From an uncultured Pelagibacteraceae bacterium (lineage in GTDB: Bacteria > Pseudomonadota > Alphaproteobacteria > Pelagibacterales > Pelagibacteraceae): a stretch of 47,174 bases of DNA. Below the pieces are notes generated by a model. The model was not told the DNA's origin. It saw only the letters and a program-made list of their open reading frames with translations, and made no database searches. The DNA is taken from the NCBI GenBank assembly GCA_902592275.1, contig CACJDW010000001.1:1-47174 (forward strand), read 5' to 3'. The translations under genes were made by a program, and so were the position numbers. Below are positions 40,369 through 47,174 of the stretch, in pieces (position 1 is the stretch's first letter; each line of letters opens with the position of its first letter).

Positions 40369-41097
40369 ATGAAAATTTTATTTTTATTTATTCTTATTTT
40401 TCATTTTTCGCATGTAAATGCTGATGAAATTTATAATCTGATAAAAATTCCAAATTTAGAAATTTATAAATTAAAAAACGATAATAATATTCGTTATTTA
40501 AGTGCTAAAGGTAATATTAAAATTGGTGTAAATAACAACATTACTTGTGACAAAGTTGATATAAATAATTTGAATTCAAAATTTCCTTTAATTGAAAAAA
40601 ATCTTAATCGATACAATTCTAATTTTCTTAATAAGATAAAATTAAAATATATTGTATTTTGTGAAAATTTATTCATATCTGAAATTAATACTGGGGGAAT
40701 ACCTGATAATAAAAACAGAACCTTAATTTTAGATATTAATTTTAATAAAAAATATTTTGAAAGAATGATACACCATGAAATTTTTCATATGATTCAAAAT
40801 ACTCACATTGAATATTTTGATGAGGAAAAATTTTCTTCTTTAAATCAAACATCATTTAATTATGCTGAATGTTCAACTTGTTCGGATAGATTAAATTTAG
40901 ATCTATATGAAAAAACAAATGGTTTTTTAACAGAATATTCTAAATCTATCCCTTCTGAAGATATGGCAGAAATTTTTTCATTTTTAATAACTAATAAAGA
41001 AATAATCGAAGATAAAATTAATAGTGATAAAATTCTAAATAATAAAGTGAATTTTATAAAATCAAACTTAGCTAAAATAGATAAAAATATTTTATGA
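40369..41097 (+). CDS. Putative secreted zinc metallopeptidase
   Basis: An unrecognised 242-residue protein with a signal peptide (hydrophobic 3-14, likely cleavage near HVNA at residue 18). It contains the zinc motif HEIFH at residues 136-140, and a downstream Glu at 201 in PSEDMAEIFSF, the spacing and sequence style of gluzincin-type third ligands. Two close Cys (168, 171) precede it. The fold between is Asn- and Lys-rich. It overlaps the cyclophilin gene by 4 bases (ATGA), so the two are coupled. Substrate unknown. The HExxH reading is strong; assignment as an active peptidase is inference. Confidence 0.68.
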   Translation: MKILFLFILIFHFSHVNADEIYNLIKIPNLEIYKLKNDNNIRYLSAKGNIKIGVNNNITCDKVDINNLNSKFPLIEKNLNRYNSNFLNKIKLKYIVFCENLFISEINTGGIPDNKNRTLILDINFNKKYFERMIHHEIFHMIQNTHIEYFDEEKFSSLNQTSFNYAECSTCSDRLNLDLYEKTNGFLTEYSKSIPSEDMAEIFSFLITNKEIIEDKINSDKILNNKVNFIKSNLAKIDKNIL

Positions 41098-41744
41098 TCA
41101 AAACTATTAAAGCTTCGAAATCAGAAAAAATTTTATTTATATTTTTAATTGGTCTTTCAATTTTTGCTTTTACATCTTTTTATTTATTAAAAAATAAATG
41201 TCTATTTGTTGAAAAAAATAATTTAAATAAACTTAAATTTAATGAACCAAATAATATAGCAGTAATGAATGTTGAGTGTGGAAATGTAATAATTGAACTT
41301 TATCCAGATATTTCTCCTAAAGCGGTAGAAAGATTTAAAATTTTAATTAAACAAAAAATGTATGATGGTTCTGCTTTTTATAAAGTTTCAGAAAATACTT
41401 TTGTGCAGGCTGGAGATATTGAGTATGGAAATATAAATAATTTAGATTATTCCAAAATTGGTAGCGGAAAGTCTGGATTAGGATTGTTAAAATCAGAACT
41501 GAGCGAGGATTTTAAATTTACAGAGGGAAGTGTAGGTTTTGCTAGAGCGACAGAATTTGATACAGAAGATAGTGAATTCTTTATTACATTAAAAGAAATT
41601 CCAATTTATCAAGGTGAATATACTCCAATTGGTAAAGTAGTTTATGGTTTAGATATATTAACTAAAATTAAAACAGGTAATAAAGCAATTTATGTTTTAA
41701 GACCTGATTATATTAAAACCCTGAGAATGTTTAATTCTAATTAA
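41094..41744 (+). CDS. Membrane-anchored cyclophilin-like peptidyl-prolyl isomerase with altered active site
   Basis: A 216-residue protein: membrane anchor at about residues 13-32, then a cyclophilin domain from about 53 to the end. Family segments are GNVIIELYPDISPKAVERF, YDGSAFYKVSENTFVQAGD, GSVGFARA, EFFITLKEIP and YTPIGKVVYGLDIL. At the site where cyclophilins have Phe-His-Arg, this one has Phe95-Tyr96-Lys97, so the catalytic Arg is Lys, and the Trp that contacts proline peptides is also not seen. Low isomerase activity or a binding role is possible. The domain faces the periplasm. It overlaps the metallopeptidase gene, and its 3' end overlaps the convergent fatty-acid gene by 8 bases. 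Confidence 0.85.
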   Translation: MIKTIKASKSEKILFIFLIGLSIFAFTSFYLLKNKCLFVEKNNLNKLKFNEPNNIAVMNVECGNVIIELYPDISPKAVERFKILIKQKMYDGSAFYKVSENTFVQAGDIEYGNINNLDYSKIGSGKSGLGLLKSELSEDFKFTEGSVGFARATEFDTEDSEFFITLKEIPIYQGEYTPIGKVVYGLDILTKIKTGNKAIYVLRPDYIKTLRMFNSN

Positions 41745-43959
41745 CCAAAGGTTTGCCAGTCGACAATGTGTGTTTAATTCTTTCTTGAGTTTGTTTTGTT
41801 TCTATCAATCTCATAAAAGAGTCTAGTTCTAATTTATACAGATCATCCTCTGACAATACTTTTTCAATAGTAGTGTCTCCACCACTTAAAACGTTTGCAA
41901 GCTCAGTTCCAACATGCATACCATGATCTAAAATTACCTTTTCGTTGTATAATTTCTCTAAAACCTTAAGCATTTTATCTTTCAACGGCTTTCCAGAAAG
42001 TTTGAAGTTGCACTCTTCTGGAGGAACAAAATCATTATTTTGATCAATTAAATTTTTTGATTCCTCAAAAAGACTGTTTCTGTTCATTATTTTTTTGTCT
42101 TCTGGTCTTAAATACTTTAATGGCTCAGCCTCGATTGGAGATGTGGCTGTTTTAGCATAACCAATAATATCAAAAACTTTTAGTGGTGCATAATCTGGAT
42201 CTGATTTTGCTTCTTCTGTTTGTGACCATCTCCACAACATTTCCTTACATCCCCCGCCTGCTGGAACTAATCCAACAATAGTTTCAACTAATCCAATAAC
42301 TAAATTTGTGTGTGAGGCAACAAAATTACTTTGAACTAAAACCTCAAAGCCTCCTCCAAGCGTAAGTCCAGAGGGAGCTGATACAACTGGGTACTTAGAG
42401 TATTTTAAAGTTTTGCATGTATCTTGAAAATACTTAATGAATTTTTCAATTGATTTAAAATCTCTTTTGTCCACAAAATTCATGGTATAACTTAAATTTA
42501 CACCTGCTGAAAATTGCATGCTTTCATTAATTATTATTAAGGGTTTGTCAGTTGCATTTTTCAGTGCATCCATTGAGTCATAATCTAATGCACAAGCTTT
42601 TGTTGTAAATTCAACAATATTAAAATCTTTAAATCTATGAATTTCAGCTGAATTATTTTTATCCAGTTTAATTGCTGATGGTCTTATTTTTCCTAAAGTT
42701 TGAATGTCTGTATAAATTTGTCTTTCTCCATAGAAATTTTCATCTTTTGTTTTTGATAAATTTTCTAAAAATTTATTATTTTCAAAGCTATCGATTCTTT
42801 CAAAGAAATTCTTTATCCCTATAGATTTCAATATTTCAAAAGGACCCATAGCCCAATTAAAACCAAGTCTCATTGCTTCATCTATATCGTTGAACTTATC
42901 TGTAATTCCTGGAACTAGAGAAGATGCATATTTTATTATTTTAGAAATTACTTCCCAAGCATATTCTCCATATTTATCTTTTCGATTTATTAAATTATTT
43001 ATATCTACAGTCTCAACTCCTAAATCTATTTTTTTAGAGGTTGTATATTCACCTGTTTCTAAATTAATAGCTTCTAATATTTTCTGGTTTCCACTTTTAT
43101 TCATTCTGTAAAAACCACCTTTTCCTTTACGTCCTGTGTAACCATTATCAATTAATTTTTTTACTAATGGAATTTCCTTTGCAACAATTTGAAATTCATC
43201 ATTATCAGGAAGCTCTTTAATAAAGCTTTTTAAAACATCAGCCATCAAATCAATTCCGATTAGATCATATAAGCCAAAAACTCCTGTTTTAGGTATACCC
43301 ATTGGTCTTCCAAAAACTGCGTCTGCTTCTTCAATTGATAGTTTCATTCTAAATGCTTCCGTCATTGCTACCTGCATTGCATAAACACCTATTCTATTTC
43401 CTAAGAAACCAGGAGTATCATTACAAACAATAGCTCCTTTACCTAATTCAGTTTCACAAAATTTTTTAAGAGAATTAATTTTGTTTAAATCATTATTTTC
43501 ATTTTTAACAATTTCAAGTAATCCCATATATCTTACTGGATTAAAGAAATGAGTTATGCAAAAATCTTTTTTTTCTTCTTCAGATAATTTTTCTGACAAA
43601 ATTTTTATAGGAATAGAAGAAGTGTTAGATGAAACAATCGCTCCCTGTTTTCTATTCTTAAATATTTTTTCATAGATATTGTGTTTAATATCAATTCTCT
43701 CAACAACAGCCTCAACAACCCAATCTGCTTCTTTAACTACGTCAAAATTATCATCAATATTTCCAACTTTAATATTTTCAATTTTGTTTTTATCTAAAAG
43801 TAATGGTGGTCTTGATTTATGTATCCTATCTCTTGCTTTTTCGGATATTTCTGTTGTTAAGTCTAAAAGAGTTACTGGTACATTGGCATTACAAAGGTGT
43901 GCTGCAATTCCACTACCCATCGTACCAGATCCAATAACTACTACTTTTTTTATAGCCAT
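41737..43959 (-). CDS. 3-hydroxyacyl-CoA dehydrogenase / enoyl-CoA hydratase fusion
   Basis: A bifunctional beta-oxidation enzyme of 740 residues from the ATG at 43959; a TTG at 43968 is in frame but the family start MAIKKVVVIGSGTMG favours the ATG. N-terminal dehydrogenase: NAD loop GSGTMGSGIAA, catalytic His in ITHFFNPVRYMGLLEIV, and CNDTPGFLGNRI. C-terminal hydratase after about residue 470: FSAGVNLSY (oxyanion hole), and both catalytic Glu in LGGGFEVLV and GLVETIVGLVPAGGG. The domain order is the reverse of E. coli FadB, as in a known separate subfamily. It diverges from a thiolase gene, its natural partner. Confidence 0.9.
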   Translation of the reverse strand: MAIKKVVVIGSGTMGSGIAAHLCNANVPVTLLDLTTEISEKARDRIHKSRPPLLLDKNKIENIKVGNIDDNFDVVKEADWVVEAVVERIDIKHNIYEKIFKNRKQGAIVSSNTSSIPIKILSEKLSEEEKKDFCITHFFNPVRYMGLLEIVKNENNDLNKINSLKKFCETELGKGAIVCNDTPGFLGNRIGVYAMQVAMTEAFRMKLSIEEADAVFGRPMGIPKTGVFGLYDLIGIDLMADVLKSFIKELPDNDEFQIVAKEIPLVKKLIDNGYTGRKGKGGFYRMNKSGNQKILEAINLETGEYTTSKKIDLGVETVDINNLINRKDKYGEYAWEVISKIIKYASSLVPGITDKFNDIDEAMRLGFNWAMGPFEILKSIGIKNFFERIDSFENNKFLENLSKTKDENFYGERQIYTDIQTLGKIRPSAIKLDKNNSAEIHRFKDFNIVEFTTKACALDYDSMDALKNATDKPLIIINESMQFSAGVNLSYTMNFVDKRDFKSIEKFIKYFQDTCKTLKYSKYPVVSAPSGLTLGGGFEVLVQSNFVASHTNLVIGLVETIVGLVPAGGGCKEMLWRWSQTEEAKSDPDYAPLKVFDIIGYAKTATSPIEAEPLKYLRPEDKKIMNRNSLFEESKNLIDQNNDFVPPEECNFKLSGKPLKDKMLKVLEKLYNEKVILDHGMHVGTELANVLSGGDTTIEKVLSEDDLYKLELDSFMRLIETKQTQERIKHTLSTGKPLVN

Positions 43960-44064
43960 AATCAGCAAACTTTTATTGAATTAATCAAAAACTTGAAATA
44001 AGACAAATTTCCTGATTAATTAAATTGTTAAGCTATATAAATTAACACAATATTAAAGAGAAAA

Positions 44065-45192
44065 ATGTACAATTCCGTAATAGCTGGTTACTCTAGATCA
44101 CCTTTTGCAATGGCTAATAAAGGTAAATTAATAGAAGTGAAACCTGTTAATATTCTAGCTCAAGTAATCAAAAACCTTCTCTCACAGTCAAAAATTAATC
44201 CAAAGAAAATTGAAGATGTAGTTATAGGATGCGCATTTCAGGTTGGCGAACAATGCTTCAATATTGGAAGATTGGTAACTTTTTTATCAGACTTAGACAT
44301 AAGAGTGCCAGGCATGTCTGTAGATAGATGGTGTGGATCTTCTATGGAGGCAATTCATATTGCTGCTGGAAAAATATCGATGGGTGCTGGTAAAGCATTT
44401 ATTTGTGGAGGTGTAGAAAGCATGACAAGAGTTAAAACTGGTTTCAATCCTTTACCTTATCCTTATTCAAATGAAGAAAAACAAAATCCACATTTATATT
44501 TATCGATGGGTATTACTGCAGAGAATGTTGCAAAAAAATATAATATTTCTAGAACAGAGCAACAACAATTTTCATTAGAAAGTCATAGAAAAGCGAATGA
44601 GGCACAGCAAAAAGGGAAATTTATTAATGAGATTACTAAAATAGGTGATTGTGAAACTGATGAAAATATCAGACCTAATAGCACAATGGAAAAATTAGAT
44701 AGTTTAAAATTAGCTTTTGATCAAAATGGAACTGTAACAGCTGCGACTTCATCTCCTCTAACTGATGGAGCTGCTGCAACTCTTATATGCGAAGAAAATT
44801 TTGCTAAAGAAAATGGCTTAGAAATTCTTGGAAGGATAAAATCTACTGCTGTTGAAGGTTGCGATCCAAATTATATGGGATTAGGTCCAATTGCAGCAAC
44901 TAGAAAAGCTTTGGAAAGAGCCAAGCTTTCAATTAAAGAGATAGATATTGTTGAACTTAATGAGGCTTTTGCGTCTCAATCACTAGCTTGTGTAAAAGAC
45001 CTAGATATTGATATTAAAAAAGTAAATTTAGATGGTGGGGCAATCGCTTTAGGACATCCTCTAGGCGCAACAGGTGCACGGATCACAGGAAAAGCTGCAC
45101 AACTATTAAAAAGAGAGAATAAAAAATTTGCTCTTTCTACACAATGTATTGGTTTAGGAATGGGAATTGCAACGGTAATAGAAGCAGTTTAA
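44065..45192 (+). CDS. Acetyl-CoA acyltransferase (thiolase)
   Basis: Last step of beta-oxidation, releasing acetyl-CoA; 375 residues. The nucleophile Cys is in DRWCGSSMEAIH, the His in GGAIALGHPLGATGARI, and the second Cys in STQCIGLGMGIATV; NEAFASQSLACVKDL is also typical. TAAATTSPLTDGAAA-like sequence (AATSSPLTDGAAATL) marks the substrate loop. It is slightly shorter than usual thiolases but complete. It diverges from the dehydrogenase/hydratase fusion across about 105 bases and meets the permease gene tail to tail with a 2-base gap. Degradative thiolase is favoured over biosynthetic acetoacetyl-CoA thiolase by context. Confidence 0.9.
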   Translation: MYNSVIAGYSRSPFAMANKGKLIEVKPVNILAQVIKNLLSQSKINPKKIEDVVIGCAFQVGEQCFNIGRLVTFLSDLDIRVPGMSVDRWCGSSMEAIHIAAGKISMGAGKAFICGGVESMTRVKTGFNPLPYPYSNEEKQNPHLYLSMGITAENVAKKYNISRTEQQQFSLESHRKANEAQQKGKFINEITKIGDCETDENIRPNSTMEKLDSLKLAFDQNGTVTAATSSPLTDGAAATLICEENFAKENGLEILGRIKSTAVEGCDPNYMGLGPIAATRKALERAKLSIKEIDIVELNEAFASQSLACVKDLDIDIKKVNLDGGAIALGHPLGATGARITGKAAQLLKRENKKFALSTQCIGLGMGIATVIEAV

Positions 45193-45194
45193 TT

Positions 45195-46049
45195 TTATCT
45201 ATTAATTCCTCTTAATCTCTCTGATCTTCTTCTTAATAATTCTGCACTAATTAAAATCAAAGTTGAAAGAATAATTAAACATGTTGCAACTGCAAGAATT
45301 GTTGGACTCAATTGTTCTCTCAAACCCGTCCACATTTGTATTGGAATAGTTGTGTTTTCTAAACCTGCTAAAAACAATACCACAACAACTTCGTCAAAAG
45401 ATGTAACAAATGCAAATAAGCCCCCAGATATAACTCCAGGCAATATTAGAGGTAATGTTACTTTCATAAAAGTATTTATAGGGTTACTGCCAAGACTTGC
45501 GGCAGCTCTTGTTACACTGTGATCAAAACCTGAAAGTGTAGCTGTTACAGTAATTACAACAAAAGGAGTTCCTAATATTATATGGGCTAATACTATTCCA
45601 GTATGAGTTGCTGCTAAACCAACTTTTGCCATAAAAAAGAAGATCGCAACACCAGAAATAATTAAAGGAACAATCATAGGAGAAATTAAAGTAGCCATTA
45701 TAATTCCTTTGTATGGCATATGCCTGCTACTTAGTCCTAAAGCAGCTAAAGTTCCTAAGATTATTGAACCAATGGTTGCAAATATTGCAATTATAAAACT
45801 ATTTTTTGCAGCTAATCCCCAAGGGTTTTTAGTTCCATAAATCATATCTTTATACCATCTTAATGAAAATGCATCAGGGTCAAGATTTTTCATTCCTTCA
45901 GAGAAAACTAAAAATTCTTCTGCATTAAATGATAATGGGAAAATTACAAACAAAGGTGCTATCAAAAAGAAAAATACGAAAGTACAAATAGCGATATAAA
46001 TATAATGCCAAATTCTGTATCTTGTTTCCGTATAACTTGGTAATGCCAT
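45195..46049 (-). CDS. ABC transporter permease, PotC-type (polyamine family)
   Basis: Inner-membrane subunit of a spermidine/putrescine-type importer, 284 residues with six helices. The first helix is at about residues 17-37; the coupling loop AAASLGSNPINTFMKVTLPLILPG and FAFVTSFDEVVVVLFLAG are characteristic of PotC. The C-terminus is basic (RRRSERLRG). It follows the PotB-type gene with 2 bases between them. ATPase and binding-protein genes are presumably upstream beyond the window. Substrate could be polyamines or another cation such as an opine-like compound; the family does not fix it. Confidence 0.87.
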   Translation of the reverse strand: MALPSYTETRYRIWHYIYIAICTFVFFFLIAPLFVIFPLSFNAEEFLVFSEGMKNLDPDAFSLRWYKDMIYGTKNPWGLAAKNSFIIAIFATIGSIILGTLAALGLSSRHMPYKGIIMATLISPMIVPLIISGVAIFFFMAKVGLAATHTGIVLAHIILGTPFVVITVTATLSGFDHSVTRAAASLGSNPINTFMKVTLPLILPGVISGGLFAFVTSFDEVVVVLFLAGLENTTIPIQMWTGLREQLSPTILAVATCLIILSTLILISAELLRRRSERLRGINR

Positions 46050-46051
46050 AA

Positions 46052-47174
46052 TTATCCTAATTTAATATTATCAACTCCAACCAATTTATTATAAATCCAG
46101 TAAATAACTAAAACTCCACTAAGAAGCATTAATCCCATTGCAGATGCAAAACTCCAATCTAAAGTTTGTTTCATATGAAATGCAATTTGATTACTAATTA
46201 AAGTTCCTGACGCACCACCAACTAGTGCTGGGGTAATGTAGTAACCAATTGCTAAAATAAATACTAATAAACACCCTGCTCCAATTCCTGGAATGGTTAA
46301 TGGAAAGTAAACTTTCCAAAAAGCAACAAAAGGAGTTCCTCCTAAAGATTTTCCTGCTCTCATTAAGCTAGGAGATATTGTTTTCATAACACTGTAAAGC
46401 GGGAGAACCATGAAGGGTAATAATATTTGTGTCATGGCGACATAAGTCCCTACTTTATTATACATCATCTCAGGCCTATTATCGTCTGCAACAAGACCTA
46501 TCATAACAAAGAAGTCATTAACGACTCCTTGTTGTTGTAACAAAATCATCCAACTAGCAGTTCTAACTAATAATGACGTCCAAAAAGGTAAAAGCACACA
46601 TATCATTAGAAGATTTGAATATTTCATAGGTAAAGTTGCAAGCAAATGTGCTATTGGATAGCCCATTAAGAAGCAAAATAGTGTAACGAAGAAAGCTATT
46701 TCTAGCGTTCTCAACCAAAGAATTCTATGTATTCTCCTATCTTCTTCCACTTGAGCAATGCTTCCGTCTGCAGCATAATACATATCCATTCCTTTTAGGT
46801 ATTTTGCCATTGTGTAAGGAGGAGCAGTTCTTTTTATTGCTTGCCAATACTCTACATTTCTCCAACGTTTGTGGACTTTCATAATCTGTTCTTTAATACT
46901 TATGCTTTCATCAATTTTTTTTCCTTTCACTTGTCTGAAGAGTCTTTTCGTTATGGAATTAAAACCATTTTTTTCTTTATTTAGTCTCTGACCAAGTTTT
47001 CCGTGCTCTTGTTTTTCAACAAGAACTTTAAAATCGTAGTAAAAAGCAGAAAAAACTTCTTCTGAAGGTAATTCTTGTCCATCCCATTTTTCCATTTCTT
47101 TAAAGGTTTTAGGAAGCATATTTGTAATCATTTTATCGTCTATACTTCTGCTAAACATCTCTCCTATAGGAAAG
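46052..47174 (-). CDS. ABC transporter permease, PotB-type, start beyond the window
   Basis: Partner permease of the PotC-type gene. The frame stays open to the window edge. The ATG at 47158 is probably internal: the upstream codons read FPIGE and continue into MFSRSIDDK, which matches the family pattern after a first membrane helix, so that helix and the true start lie outside. The AGGAG before this ATG is only 2 bases away, too close for use. A hydrophilic periplasmic loop of about 140 residues (WDGQELPSEEVFSAF...) is followed by membrane helices from about residue 148 and the coupling loop MRAGKSLGGTPFVAFWKVYFPL. This long loop is typical of alphaproteobacterial PotB relatives. Confidence 0.86.
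   Translation of the reverse strand, partial: FPIGEMFSRSIDDKMITNMLPKTFKEMEKWDGQELPSEEVFSAFYYDFKVLVEKQEHGKLGQRLNKEKNGFNSITKRLFRQVKGKKIDESISIKEQIMKVHKRWRNVEYWQAIKRTAPPYTMAKYLKGMDMYYAADGSIAQVEEDRRIHRILWLRTLEIAFFVTLFCFLMGYPIAHLLATLPMKYSNLLMICVLLPFWTSLLVRTASWMILLQQQGVVNDFFVMIGLVADDNRPEMMYNKVGTYVAMTQILLPFMVLPLYSVMKTISPSLMRAGKSLGGTPFVAFWKVYFPLTIPGIGAGCLLVFILAIGYYITPALVGGASGTLISNQIAFHMKQTLDWSFASAMGLMLLSGVLVIYWIYNKLVGVDNIKLG

Noticed and set aside
1..47174. CRISPR array, prophage, transposon or tRNA-linked island
   Set aside because: No spaced direct repeats, integrase, transposase, phage structural gene or tRNA-like cloverleaf was seen, and base composition looks even by eye.

Overview
This window reads as a piece of a streamlined, very AT-rich alphaproteobacterial chromosome, most likely SAR11 ('Candidatus Pelagibacter' or a close relative). 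I infer this from the low GC, the nearly complete absence of spacers (no gene-free stretch reaches 300 bases; the longest is about 225), the frequent stop/start overlaps, and a gene content dominated by marine osmolyte and one-carbon use. No tRNA, rRNA, insertion sequence, phage gene or CRISPR array was seen. Both ends cut a gene: formate-THF ligase (fhs) on the left and a PotB-type permease on the right.

Region 1 (1-25021) is a methylated-amine and one-carbon island. Fhs, a class I amidotransferase and an iron alcohol dehydrogenase lead into trimethylamine monooxygenase (tmm, TMA to TMAO). A minus-strand block carries a TMAO/betaine-type ABC transporter (tmoX, tmoV, tmoW), with a MORN-repeat exported protein and a membrane protein inserted between tmoX and tmoV, followed by glycerol kinase and glycerol-3-phosphate dehydrogenase. 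Divergent from tmoX is TMAO demethylase (tdm), then a small MarR-like protein, a DAO-family flavoprotein, a glutamine-synthetase-like enzyme, the three N-methylglutamate synthase subunits (mgsABC), an uncharacterised 136-aa protein, an Amt transporter with a small membrane partner, and a second glutamine-synthetase-like enzyme that best fits gamma-glutamylmethylamide synthetase (gmaS). Together they outline TMA -> TMAO -> dimethylamine + formaldehyde, and monomethylamine -> gamma-glutamylmethylamide -> N-methylglutamate, with C1 units passing to tetrahydrofolate and Fhs. No dimethylamine monooxygenase and no four-subunit N-methylglutamate dehydrogenase are visible here.

Region 2 (25025-27581) holds diaminopropionate ammonia-lyase and a DNA photolyase, downstream of gmaS. 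Region 3 (27590-35065, minus strand) is an eight-gene, almost spacer-free block: csaA, a LysE-type exporter, aconitase, a YfgM-like protein, bamB, a cupin, zapE and yjbQ. argE diverges from it across only 24 bases.

Region 4 (36334-40315, minus strand) is a ureohydrolase / aldehyde dehydrogenase / NCS1 permease set that suggests uptake and breakdown of a guanidino or ureide compound. Region 5 (40369-41744) is a putative secreted zinc metallopeptidase overlapping a membrane-anchored cyclophilin with a changed catalytic site. Region 6 (41737-45192) is a beta-oxidation pair (dehydrogenase/hydratase fusion and thiolase), and the window ends with two polyamine-type ABC permeases. All functions are read from sequence motifs and context; no database search was possible.
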